Shown here one piece after another: positions 55,681-64,000 of a DNA stretch of 64,000 bases. The stretch's first letter is position 1, and each line of letters starts with the position of its first letter. The translations under genes were made by a program, and so were the position numbers. The notes below the pieces were generated by a model that was given only the letters and a program-made list of their open reading frames with translations, ran no database searches and was not told the origin of the DNA. The stretch spans positions 340,659,010 through 340,723,009 of the forward strand of contig NC_053392.1 in NCBI RefSeq assembly GCF_905171765.1, in the 5' to 3' direction. The stretch is from Bufo bufo. Its lineage: Eukaryota; Chordata; Amphibia; Anura; Bufonidae.

Positions 55681-57075
55681 TTGCCTGCCAGTGTGTGTCA
55701 GGCCCACAGAGTGTACTGTGCCCACTGCCAGTGCCCACCACTCATATCTGGTGGCACAGTAGCTTGCAGATAAAAAAGTAATACAATTTTTTATCTGTAA
55801 TATAATTGCAGTTGCCTGCCAGTGTGTGTCAGGCCCACAGAGTGTACTGTGCCCACTGCCAGTGCCCACCACTCATATCTGGTGGCACAGTAGCTTGCAG
55901 ATAAAAAAGTAATACCATTTTTTCTCTGTAATATAATTGCAGTTGCCTGCCAGTGTGTGTCAGGCCCACAGAGTGTACTGTGCCCACTGCCAGTGCCCAC
56001 CACTCATATCTGGTGGCACAGTAGCTTGCAGATAAAAAAGTAATACAATTTTTTATCTGTAATATAATTGCAGTTGCCTGCCAGTGTGTGTCAGGCCCAC
56101 AGAGTGTACTGTGCCCACTGCCAGTGCCCACCACTCATATCTGGTGGCACAGTAGCTTGCAGATAAAAAAGTAATACATTTTTTTCTCTGTAATATAATT
56201 GCAGTTGCCTGCCAGTGTGTGTCAGGCCCACAGAGTGTACTGTGCCCACTGCCAGTGCCCACCACTCATATCTGGTGGCACAGTAGCTTGCAGATAAAAA
56301 AGTAATACATTTTTTTATCTGTAATATAATTGCAGTTGCCTGCCAGTGTGTGTCAAGCCCACAGAGTGTACTGTGCCCACTGCCAGTGCCCACCACTCAT
56401 ATCTGGTAGCACAGTAGCTTGCAGATAAAAAAGTAATACATTTTTTTCTCTGTAATATAACTGCAGTTGCCTGCCAGTGTGTGTCAGGCCCACAGAGTGT
56501 ACTGTGCCCACTGCCAGTGCCCACCACTCATATCTGGTGGCACAGTAGCTTCCAGATAAAAAAGTAATACCATTTTTTCTCTGTTATATAATTGCAGTTG
56601 CCTGCCAGTGTGTGTCAGGCCCACAGAGTGTACTGTGCCCACTGCCAGTGCCCACCACTCATATCTGGTGGCACAGTAGCTTGCAGATAAAAAAGTAATA
56701 CAATTTTTTCTCTGTAATATAATTGCAGTTGCCTGCCAGTGTGTGTCAGGCCCACAGACAGTACTGTGCCCACTGCCAGTGCCCACCACTCATATCTGGT
56801 GGCACAGTAGCTTGCAGATAAAAAAGTAATACAATTTTTTCTCTGTTATATAATTGCAGTTGCCTGCTAGTGTGTGTCAGGCCCACAGAGTGTACTGTGC
56901 CCACTGCCAGTGCCCACCACTCATATCTGGTGGCACAGTAGCTTGCAGATAAAAAAGTAATACAATTTTTTCTCTGTAATATAATTGCAGTTGCCTGCCA
57001 GTGTGTGTCAGGCCCACAGACTGTACTGTGCCCACTGCCCACCACTCATATTGGGTGGCACAGTACCTTGCACGC
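55681..57075. repeat. Eleven 131-bp tandem repeats inside the hAT
   Basis: TTGCCTGCCAGTGTGTGTCA starts at 55,681, 55,812, 55,943, 56,074, 56,205, 56,336, 56,467, 56,598, 56,729, 56,860 and 56,991: every step is exactly 131 bp. Substitutions are few and indels absent until the last unit. Each unit ends with a pyrimidine-rich TTTTTTCTCTGTAATATAA followed by TTGCAG, which resembles a splice acceptor. The array lies just upstream of the transposase start, in the leader. Confidence 0.95.
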
Positions 57076-57098
57076 ATAGTACCACTAATCAAAAAAAA

Positions 57099-58307
57099 AT
57101 GACAGGCAAAGGCAGGCCACCCCGCAGGGGCCGTCGTGGTCGTGGTGCTGTGATTCCATTTGGCCCTAGAATAATGCACAGTGTTCAGAGGCCAAGTACC
57201 CTGAACTCGAAAAGTTCTGAGGACATAGTTGACTGGCTAACACAGGACACCCAATCTTCTACAGCTTCCGCTCCATCCTCCTCCAGCTCAGCTTCGGGCA
57301 CCTCTCAAGTTACCACTCGCCCGCCTGCCGCCACCACCAACACTAGCACCACAGCCGCTTCACTTGATCTGTCAGAGGAGTTATATACACATCAGTTGGA
57401 AGAAATGAGTGATGCACAACCATTATTGCCAGAGGATGTAGATAACAGGGATATGTCTCAGTCAGGCAGCATTACACACATGGACGTACGGTATGATGAT
57501 GATGATGTTGTACCCGCTGCTGCTTCCTTTGCTGAGTTGTCAGATACAAGTGAAGCGGTTGATGATGACGATGTGTCGGTGGATGTCACGTGGGTGCCCG
57601 CTCGAAGAGAAGAAGAACATGGGGAAAGTTCAGATGGGGAGACAGAGAGGAGGAGGAGACGAGTTGGAAGCAGGGGGAGGTCGTCGCAAGGAGGTAGTGG
57701 CACAGTCAGACAGCATGTATCGGCACCCGGGGTCAGCCAGACAGCATGCCAATCAACGCAGGCTGTTGCCACCACCAGAATGCCGTCATTGCAAAGCTCA
57801 GCAGTGTGGCATTTTTTGTGTGTGTCTGCCTCTGATAACAGTGATGCCATTTGCAACCTGTGCCAAAAGAAACTGAGTCGTGGGAAGTCCAACACCCACC
57901 TAGGTACAACTGCTTTGCGAAGGCACATGATCTCACATCACAAACGCCTATGGGATCAACACATGATGAGTACAAGCAGCACACAAACTCAAAGCCACCA
58001 TCCTCCTGCTGGTCCAGCATCTTCAGCCATGTCAACCACTGCTGTCCTCCTTGCCCCCTTTCAACCACCCGCCACTCCGCCTCTCACCTTCAGCAGTTCC
58101 TGCTCATCTGCCCACAGTCAGGTGTCTGTCAAGGAAATGTTTGAGTGTAAGAAGCCAATGCCACAGAGTCACCCCCTTGCCCGGCGTCTGACAGCTGGCT
58201 TGTCGGAACTCTTAGCCCGCCAGCTTTTACCATACAAGCTGGTGGAGTCTGAAGCCTTCAAAAAATTTGTAACTATTGGGACACCGCAGTGGAAGGTACC
58301 CGGCTGA
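57099..58307 (+). pseudogene. hAT transposase, N-terminal part with BED finger
   Basis: The start MTGKGRPPRRGRRGRG at 57,099 lies just after the array. Residues 1-240 are serine/threonine- and acid-rich with basic patches. The BED-type zinc finger follows: VWHFLCVSASDNSDAICNLC, then LRRHMISHH, with the expected two cysteines and two histidines. A hAT-typical segment HPLARRLTAGLSELLARQLL, then YKLVESEAFKKFV, precedes the stop at 58,305. The stop falls after WKVPG at an eight-T run (58,310-58,317), where slippage could have shifted the frame. Confidence 0.85.
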
Positions 58308-58319
58308 ATTTTTTTTTCA

Positions 58320-59090
58320 CAAAAGGCAATCCCCAACCTGTACTCTATTGTGGAAAAGGAAGTCATGGCATGTCTGGCACACAGTGTTGGGGCAAGGGTC
58401 CATCTGACCACTGATACCTGGTCTGCAAAGCACGTTCAGGGCAGGTATATCACGTACAGTGCGCATTGGGTAAACCTGCTGACGGCTGCCAAGCATGGAA
58501 TGCGTGGCTCTGCAGAGGAGTTGGTGACACCGCCACGACTTGCAGGCAGGCCTGCTGCCACTTCCTCTACTCCTCCTACTCCATCCTCTTCTCTAACCTC
58601 CTCGGCTGAGTCCTCTTCTGCTGCTGCGTCTTGCTCCACATCAACTTCACCCCCCCAGCTCCCCAGGGACTATTCCACATCCCTGGTACGACAGTGTCAC
58701 GCCGTCTTGGGGTTGACTTGCCTGAAAGCAGAGAGTCACACCGGACCAGCACTCCTGTCTGCCCCCTGAACGCACAGGTGGATCAGTGGCTGACCCCGCA
58801 CCAACTGGAGATCGGCAAAGTGGTGTGTGACAACGGAAGCAATTTGTTGGCGGCATTGAATTTGGGCAAGTTGACACATGTGCCGTGCATGGCACATGTG
58901 TTGAATCTGATCGTACAACGCTTTGTGCATAAGTACCCAGGCTTACAGGACGTCCTGAAGCAGGCCAGGAAGGTGTGTGGCCATTTCAGGCGTTCCTACA
59001 CGGCCATGGCGCACTGTTCCGATATTCAGAGGCGAAACAACATGCCAGTGAGGCGCTTGATTTGCGACAGCCCGACACGTTGGAATTAAA
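58320..59090 (+). pseudogene. hAT transposase, catalytic region, frame-broken
   Basis: The first catalytic aspartate lies in HLTTDTWSAKHVQGRY (about 58,398-58,450). A serine-rich insertion follows (about 58,540-58,660). The frame changes near 58,700, then VVCDNGSNLLAALN carries the second aspartate and CMAHVLNLIVQRFV the C/H motif of hAT enzymes. It ends CDSPTRWN at 59,087, where the tryptophan-containing motif is followed by a stop. Confidence 0.82.
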
Positions 59091-59660
59091 CACTCCTAAT
59101 GTTCGACCGCCTGCTTCAACAAGAAAAAGCCATCAACGAGTATTTGTATGACCGGGGTGCTAGGACAGCCTCTGCGGAGCTGGGTATTTTTTGGCCACGT
59201 TACTGAACGCTCATGCACAATGCCTGTAGGCTCATGCGTCCTTTTGCGGAGGTGACAAACCTGGTCAGTCAAACCCAAGCCAACATCATCAACCTCATCC
59301 CATATAGGCGTTTTTTCTGGAGCGTGCCCTGCGAAGTGTGCTGGATCAGGCCATAGATGAGCATGAAGTGGAAGAGTTGTGGTCACCATCACCACCAGAA
59401 GCAGCCTTGTCGTCGTCAATTGCTGTACCTGCGGCAACGCAGAGAGAGGAGTCTGAAGAAGAGGAGTCAGATGAGGAAGGTGGCTTTGAGGAGGTTGAAG
59501 ACCAACCACAGCAGGCGTCCCAGGGGGCTTGTTGTTACCTTTCGGGGACCCTTGGTGTTGTACGTGGCTGGGTGGAGGAAGAGACCTTCAATGACGTCAG
59601 TGAGGACAAGGAACGGGACATGGCTAGCTTGGTATCCAACCTTGTGCAAATGGGGAGTTT
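59091..59660 (+). pseudogene. hAT transposase, C-terminal remnant
   Basis: Segments such as LLQQEKAINEYLYDRGA and RPFAEVTNLVSQTQANI are hAT-like in another frame, followed by an acidic tail (EESEEEESDEEGGFEE). The family C-terminal dimerisation domain was not found, so part of the gene may be deleted between about 59,300 and 59,400. Confidence 0.6.
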
Positions 59661-60112
59661 GCGGTTGTGCAAATGGACTGTTTGCGGTTCTTTGCGGTGC
59701 GTTAAACGGGGAGTTTGGTCTGTCAGAGTTTGGTCTGTCACTGTGAAGCGAGCGTATCCCTTACACTACCTGATCGATACAGCATCATACCTGATGTTTT
59801 AAAGCACGTTATTCCAAACAATTTAGGAATGTTAGGTGATTTATGCCCTTTATGGATTAAAACCCGACTCTGCGTCAACTACGTAATTTTCCATGGGAGT
59901 TTTGCCATGGATCCCCCTCTGACATGCCACAGTCAAGGTGTTAGTCCCCTTGAAACAACTTTTCCATCACTATTGTGGCCAGAAAGAGTCTCTGTGGGTT
60001 TTAAAATTCGCCTGCCTATTGAAGTCTATGGCGGTTTGCCCGTTCGCGAACACTTGCGGAAATTTGCGTTCGCCGTTCGCGAACGGAAAATTTTATGTTC
60101 GCGACATCTCTA
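59661..60112. other. hAT 3' subterminal region
   Basis: Noncoding. Near 59,640-59,700 a short array of TTTGCGGTT/TTGCGGTGC motifs occurs, and the end has repeated GTTCGCGAA. Confidence 0.6.
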
Positions 60113-60758
60113 GTAATAAATATTACGTTTTGTTTGGCTGTGAACCCTCGATGTGTTAAAGAAAAAAATGGATTAAAATGGAAAATCTGCCAAAAAAGTG
60201 AAATTTAGAAATGTAATCTCCATTTTCCTTTAATTCTTGTGGAACACCTAAAGGGTTAACAAAGTTTATAAAATCAGTTTTGAGTAACTTGAGAGGTGTA
60301 GTTTCTACTATGGGGTCATTTATGGGGGGTTTCTACTATGTAAGCCCCCACAAAGTGACTTCAGACCTGAACTGGTCCTTAAAAAGAGGGTTTTGGAAAT
60401 TTTCTTAAAATATTTAAGAATTGCTTCTAACGCCCTAGAGCCCTTGTAACGCCCTAAAATAATAAAATTACATTTACAAAATGATGCCAACATAAAGTAG
60501 ACATATGGGGAATGTTAAGTAATAAATATTTTATGAGGTATCACTTTCTGTTTTAAAAGCAGTGAAATAGAAATTTTGAAAATTGTGAATTTTTCTAAAT
60601 TTTTGGTAATTTGGGGATTTTTCATAAATAAAGGTGAAATATATTGACTCAAATTTATGACTATCATGAAGTACAATGTGTCACGAGAAAACAATCTCTG
60701 AATAGCTTGGATAAGTAAAAGCGTTCCAAAGTTATTACCACATAAAGTGACACTTTGC

Positions 60759-61082
60759 AGTCTTGGTATTAGTTCACACACAATGGAAAGTCCACATAAC
60801 AAAAATCACCTTGTTGGTAGTTCTGCCTCTAGCAGTCCATAGCAGGCTTTTAGGGGACCCGTTTCCCTTACAGACGGGTCTTAGCCCTGCAGCACGACAC
60901 AAGCCTCAGATCACAGCACACACACCTCCTGAGCTTCACTGTCAGACTGGCAAAACCCAGCCTGGAACATGAGGAGTAGTCACCCACCCAGCACTTTGAC
61001 TACTCCCAGTAAGAGCCGTCCTGGATCAGCTATATAGCCATACTAAGTATTAAGGTGTCAAACGGCAACTGCTGCTGACACA
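60759..61082 (-). mobile_element. 3' LTR of the Gmr1-like element
   Basis: On the minus strand it begins TGTCAGCAGCAGTTGCCG at 61,082 and contains GGCTATATAGCTG, a TATA-like palindrome near 61,035. The far end is lost. Confidence 0.6.
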
Positions 61083-61095
61083 TAAAAAATGCCTC

Positions 61096-61465
61096 TTACT
61101 CCACCGAAGCCAGGAACCTCGGTGACACGTACCTATCATCCATGATGATTCCTTGTACCTTCTTACATACCTCCCCCCTTTGTTCAACCCTGAGGGGGTG
61201 AACACATGCCATACAGTATACTCGGAACAGGGCATCCGCATTTCCCTGCAACCGGCCTGCCCTGTGTTCTACGGAGAACTTAAAGTTTTGTAAGGACAAT
61301 AACCACCTGGTCACTCGGGCATTTCTCTCTTTGGCCTGGCTCATCCACTTGAGAGGGGAGTGGTCAGTCACCAGGCGGAATGTTCTCCCCAACAAATAAA
61401 AGCGGAGAGACTTGAGTGCCCACTTGATAGCCAGGCACTCTCTCTCCACTATACTGTACCTGGTC
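61096..61465 (-). pseudogene. RNase H domain of the Gmr1-like element
   Basis: MERECLAIKWALKSLRFYLL carries the glutamate, VTDHSPLKWM the aspartate and GNADALFR the last motif (usually DALSR). It runs uninterrupted to a stop at 61,096, close to the LTR, showing that RNase H is the last domain of this pol. Confidence 0.85.
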
Positions 61466-61479
61466 TTGGCTGGGGTGAG

Positions 61480-61907
61480 CTTGTCGCAGTGGCACCGCCT
61501 CCGGGTACCGAGTGGCGTAATCTAGGACAACCAGGATGTGTTGGTGTCCTCTAGCGGACTTCGGTACTGGGCCTACGAGGTCATCGCGACTCGCTCAAAC
61601 GGTACCTCGATGATTGGGAGAGGTACAAAGGGACTGCAGAAAAGGTGCTGGGGGCTAGTTGCTTGGCAGGTCGGGCAAGACTTACTGAATTCGTCCACCT
61701 CTCTAAACACACTGGGCCAGTAAACCGTTGTAGTATCCGGTCCTGTGTTTTCTGCATTCCCAGATGCCCCCCGAGAACATGTTGGTGGGCTAACTCTAAA
61801 ACAAGTTTGCGATAAACCTGGGGCACAACTAACTGTTCTATATGTTCACCTCGCAGTTGGTTTATCCAATACAACATATCCTGATGAACCACAAAACGGG
61901 AAAACAC
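61480..61907 (-). pseudogene. Integrase of the Gmr1-like element
   Basis: Zinc region LAHQHVLGGHLGMQKTQDRI (61,790-61,730), then SKSCPTCQ in a neighbouring frame (about 61,690-61,665). The core start (VGPVPKSARGHQHILVVLDY, ATRYPEAVPLRQ) at about 61,575-61,490 lies in yet another frame. The later D and E parts of the core are missing because the sequence jumps to RNase H. Confidence 0.8.
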
Positions 61908-61945
61908 CGACTCTGTCCCTGGTTGCTGTGGTTCACCATCTACTA

Positions 61946-62599
61946 TTAATACATTTCCCCAAGCTCGGGATACGGTTGGGTCTCGGTGTTGTACAGTACC
62001 AAAATTATCCCCAGAGACATTAAGGTCGGCCAGCTCAGGCCCCGGTGCAAGTCCTCTACTTCACCCACCATTACATTCAGTGGGGTTGTCCCCCTCTCTT
62101 CCACCGAAGTTGCAGTTTCCCCTACCGCTGTCCCTTCAGCCTCGGGTTCCCAGGGTTCTGGTCTCCCCCTGGAGCCAGGCCACTCTGATGGGATTACCCC
62201 TGTCTCATAGGTATCAGTCACTCTCGTAGCAGGCCACAGTGCTGGGAAGCCCGGGAAGTCTCTCACAATTATAAGTTCGTAGTGTAAATTTGTGGCAACT
62301 GCCACTTTGTGAGTCCACCTACCGGCCCCTGTGGTTAGAGACACCTGGGTGATGGGATAGTTTTTTAAGTCTCCATGGATGCACATGACCCCGACTTTCC
62401 GGCCAGTATACTCCGTGGACCGTACCAGGGGAGCCCTTACTAGGGACACCAGACTCCCTGAGTCCAGCAGAGCCTCTGCTGGAGTGTCTCCCACTTCCAC
62501 CCGGCACAAGTGGTTTAGAGTTTCTGGGGTACCTGCTGCACACAGCTTCCTGGCATATAACGACTGACAGTAGCCATAGTTAATATCCATGGGTTCCAC
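61946..62599 (-). pseudogene. Protease region of the Gmr1-like element
   Basis: A 217-codon frame: VGDTPAEALLDSGSLVSLV has the DSG active-site triad, and YELIIVRDFPGFPALW is the flap-to-end segment of retropepsins. The rest is linker with acidic residues. It directly precedes integrase, unlike most Gypsy elements where RT follows. Confidence 0.8.
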
Positions 62600-62935
62600 C
62601 TGATGTGGACAGTCAGCTCTTACATGGCCAGGCTCCTGACACCACCAGCAGACTATCGGAGCCAGGCTCGTAGGGGGTACATCCCGGGAGGGTTTGGTTG
62701 GTACAAGTCACCGGGATGGAGATTTACAGGGTTTGACTTAGTAGCCTCGTAGCTCTCCACCAGGTCCACCATTTTCAGGGCATTGCCAGGAGACACCTGG
62801 CCAATCTAGTGTTGTAGAGGGGGTGACAGAGCCCTCCAGAACATATCAGCCAATAGTCTATCCAGCATAACCATGGGACCCAGCACATCAGGCTGTAGCC
62901 ACTGTAGCCAGAGGTGGAATAAGTCATAAGTCTCT
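62600..62935 (-). pseudogene. gag: SCAN-like capsid and zinc knuckle
   Basis: On the minus strand CWWCQEPGHVRADC (about 62,650-62,610) is a CCHC knuckle. Upstream, FHLWLQWLQPDVLGPMVMLD, then FWRALSPPLQ, GNALKMVDLVESYE (about 62,920-62,745) match the pattern of the SCAN domain, which is known to derive from Gmr1-like gag. One stop (TAG where W is expected) interrupts it. Confidence 0.65.
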
Positions 62936-62955
62936 GTGTAAATGTGTGTACAGCG

Positions 62956-63638
62956 CTAGATGTCAGTTACTGACAGCTGTACAGATGAGTCCAGATCGTC
63001 CTTTTCTATTTTCATACTGTCTCCTGTTTCTCAGCTGTCAGCACTCAAAGCTGCACTGAAATATGCAGTCTGGACTGCTGTGTTAAAATAACAGAAGAGA
63101 CTTATGTGTGCATTCACAGCAGTCCTAACAGTGTTTTTCATTGCCACTTTAAACACTGACAGTTTGGGACGCAGTAGGAAAATAAAAAGTATTGATCTGG
63201 ACCCATTATCTGCAGTACTACTCATATATTATAGTAGATAATAGTCCAAGACAGCAGTGTGGCAGCAATGTGAGATCTGGAGCCAAACGTGCCCCGGGTA
63301 GACCGCCTGCTACTCAGGAGCCTAACTGTCCGGAAACAACTAGCGGTGCACAGCTTCATAGATGCAGCAGCAGGCAGTCAGCATGAAGTGGTGGGGTTAA
63401 AATTCCATACTCGCTGGTGTGGGAATTATTCATCAAGTTGCTTGAGGACGTCAGCGTGGCCATATGTAGAATCTGTGGGCAGAAAGTGAAGCGCAGTCAG
63501 GGTGCCAATGTTGGTACCACGGCCTCGCGTCAACACATGGATTGTCACTATAAAGTGGCCTGGGAAAACCGTGGCACTAATGTAGTGGTACAGCCTGACG
63601 CATCTCCCAGCGGCCCATACCCTTTTTCCAGCACTCAA
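62956..63638 (+). repeat. 683-bp tandem unit, copy 1
   Basis: CTAGATGTCAGTTACTGACAG begins at 62,956 and again at 63,639. The first 360 bp of both copies agree except about one base (CGTCCTTTTC / CGTTCTTTTC). The unit contains a BED zinc-finger segment in its right half. Confidence 0.92.
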
Positions 63639-63656
63639 CTAGATGTCAGTTACTGA
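63408..63656 (+). pseudogene. BED zinc-finger fragment within the 683-bp unit
   Basis: SVWELFIKLLEDVSVAICRI, then CGQKVKRSQG, SRQHMDCHYKVAWENR gives C-x2-C...H-x3-H, the BED finger of hAT-type transposases. The frame ends at the repeat border. The finger differs from that of the hAT at 55-60 kb, so another hAT family is the source. Confidence 0.7.
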
Positions 63657-64000
63657 CAGCTGTACAGATGAGTCCAGATCGTTCTTTTCTATTTTCATAC
63701 TGTCTCCTGTTTCTCAGCTGTCAGCACTCAAAGCTGCACTGAAATATGCAGTCTGGACTGCTGTGTTAAAATAACAGAAGAGACTTATGTGTGCATTCAC
63801 AGCAGTCCTAACAGTGTTTTTCATTGCCACTTTAAACACTGACAGTTTGGGACGCAGTAGGAAAATAAAAAGTATTGATCTGGACCCATTATCTGCAGTA
63901 CTACTCATATATTATAGTAGATAATAGTCCAAGACAGCAGTGTGGCAGCAATGTGAGATCTGGAGCCAAACGTGCCCCGGGTAGACCGCCTGCTACTCAG
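63639..64000 (+). repeat. 683-bp tandem unit, copy 2, cut by the window edge
   Basis: Continues the near-identical repeat to the last base. More copies may lie outside the window. Confidence 0.9.

Larger units (their letters stand above)
55220..60112 (+). mobile_element. hAT transposon with internal 131-bp array
   Basis: Ends TAGAGATGTCCCGAAC and GTTCGCGACATCTCTA are inverted repeats, with a perfect 8-bp duplication GTAATAAA (55,212-55,219; 60,113-60,120). Subterminal sequence is rich in TTCGC/GCGAA motifs, likely transposase-binding repeats. 4,893 bp. Contents: an eleven-copy array (55,681-57,075) and a broken transposase gene (57,099-about 59,640). Confidence 0.93.
52917..60758 (+). mobile_element. 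TTAA hairpin-chain element (copy C), split by a hAT and truncated
   Basis: Opens TTAACCACTTCAGATCTG at 52,917. Head hairpins include 52,970-53,007 (TCTCTGAATGGACGTT/AACGTCCATTCAGAGA), an AGGAAGCGC/GCGCTTCCT palindrome near 53,162, and 53,318-53,367 (CTGTAACTGGGGCT/AGCCCCAGTTACAG). The body repeats the copy B unit about five times (AGACATATT, ATGACCTAACC, CACCTTACATCACA). After the hAT (55,220-60,112) the 3' part matches copy B (ACCTAAAGGGTTAACAAAGT, ATAAAGTGACACTTTG), then stops at about 60,758 before the closing TTAA. Confidence 0.65.
60759..62935 (-). mobile_element. Gmr1-like Gypsy retrotransposon, partial
   Basis: On the minus strand the order is gag with SCAN-like capsid, zinc knuckle, protease, integrase, RNase H, LTR. 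Integrase before RNase H is the unusual pol order of Gmr1-like elements. Most of the reverse transcriptase is absent between 61,480 and 61,450. The left LTR is truncated at about 60,759 against copy C of the hairpin-chain element. Frameshifts are present in most parts. Confidence 0.75.

Noticed and set aside
55633..57179. Repeated 70-101-codon minus-strand frames
   Set aside because: These are shadows of the 131-bp tandem array, antisense to the hAT transposase gene, with no recognisable domain.
61096..61907. RNase H downstream of integrase considered as a simple rearrangement
   Set aside because: The RNase H frame ends next to the LTR and the gag is SCAN-like, both expected for Gmr1-like elements. 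A native order is the simpler reading, although the missing RT shows that a deletion also occurred.

Overview
The window looks like repeat-dense intergenic DNA from an amphibian, most likely a frog or toad. No host gene could be supported. The inference rests on the repeat content: DIRS-type tyrosine-recombinase retrotransposons, Penelope-like elements (PLEs) with a GIY-YIG domain, an L1 LINE, Ty3/Gypsy chromoviruses, a Gmr1-like Gypsy, a class I endogenous retrovirus, several Tc1/mariner families, hAT elements with 8-bp target duplications, and many short TTAA- or TTA-flanked foldback elements. This mix is typical of anuran genomes, but the species cannot be named from sequence alone. All coding capacity recognised here belongs to mobile elements.

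Layout. 1-3.18 kb: a minus-strand, TTAA-ended noncoding element holding a 155/173/191-bp satellite and a run of hairpins. 3.18-4.21 kb: a broken Tc1-like transposon. 4.72-12.03 kb: a full-length but decayed minus-strand L1, inserted into an LTR and itself split by a PLE (9.31-10.86 kb). 12.4-21.6 kb: low-content DNA with LTR, MITE, PLE-end and Gypsy integrase relics. 21.65-24.49 kb: two abutting TTAA elements, the second with a hairpin-chain head. 24.7-31.7 kb: a large palindrome with a hAT insert, a three-level nest (hAT-like element > solo LTR > TTAA MITE) and further MITEs.

31.9-49 kb is one nest. A minus-strand DIRS element is split inside its recombinase region by an endogenous retrovirus (32,461-44,388). 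The retrovirus carries a solo Gypsy LTR (33,668-34,358) and a full-length Gypsy chromovirus (38,251-43,809). The DIRS also received a PLE-related composite with inverted arms (about 44,549-47,124), which in turn holds an apparently intact Tc1 transposon (44,965-46,585). 49.7-51.3 kb: an apparently intact DD37E Tc1/mariner transposon beside a TA microsatellite. 52.4-52.9 kb: an 84-bp minisatellite. 52.9-60.8 kb: a third hairpin-chain TTAA element split by a 4.9-kb hAT transposon that carries eleven 131-bp repeats. 60.76-62.9 kb: a Gmr1-like Gypsy relic in which integrase precedes RNase H. 62.96-64.0 kb: the start of a 683-bp tandem duplication carrying a BED zinc finger.

The genes do not form a host pathway. 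They are independent replicative units whose order of arrival can be read from nesting and target duplications. The least explained items are the three TTAA hairpin-chain elements, the hammerhead-like folds at PLE ends, and the array-bearing hAT.
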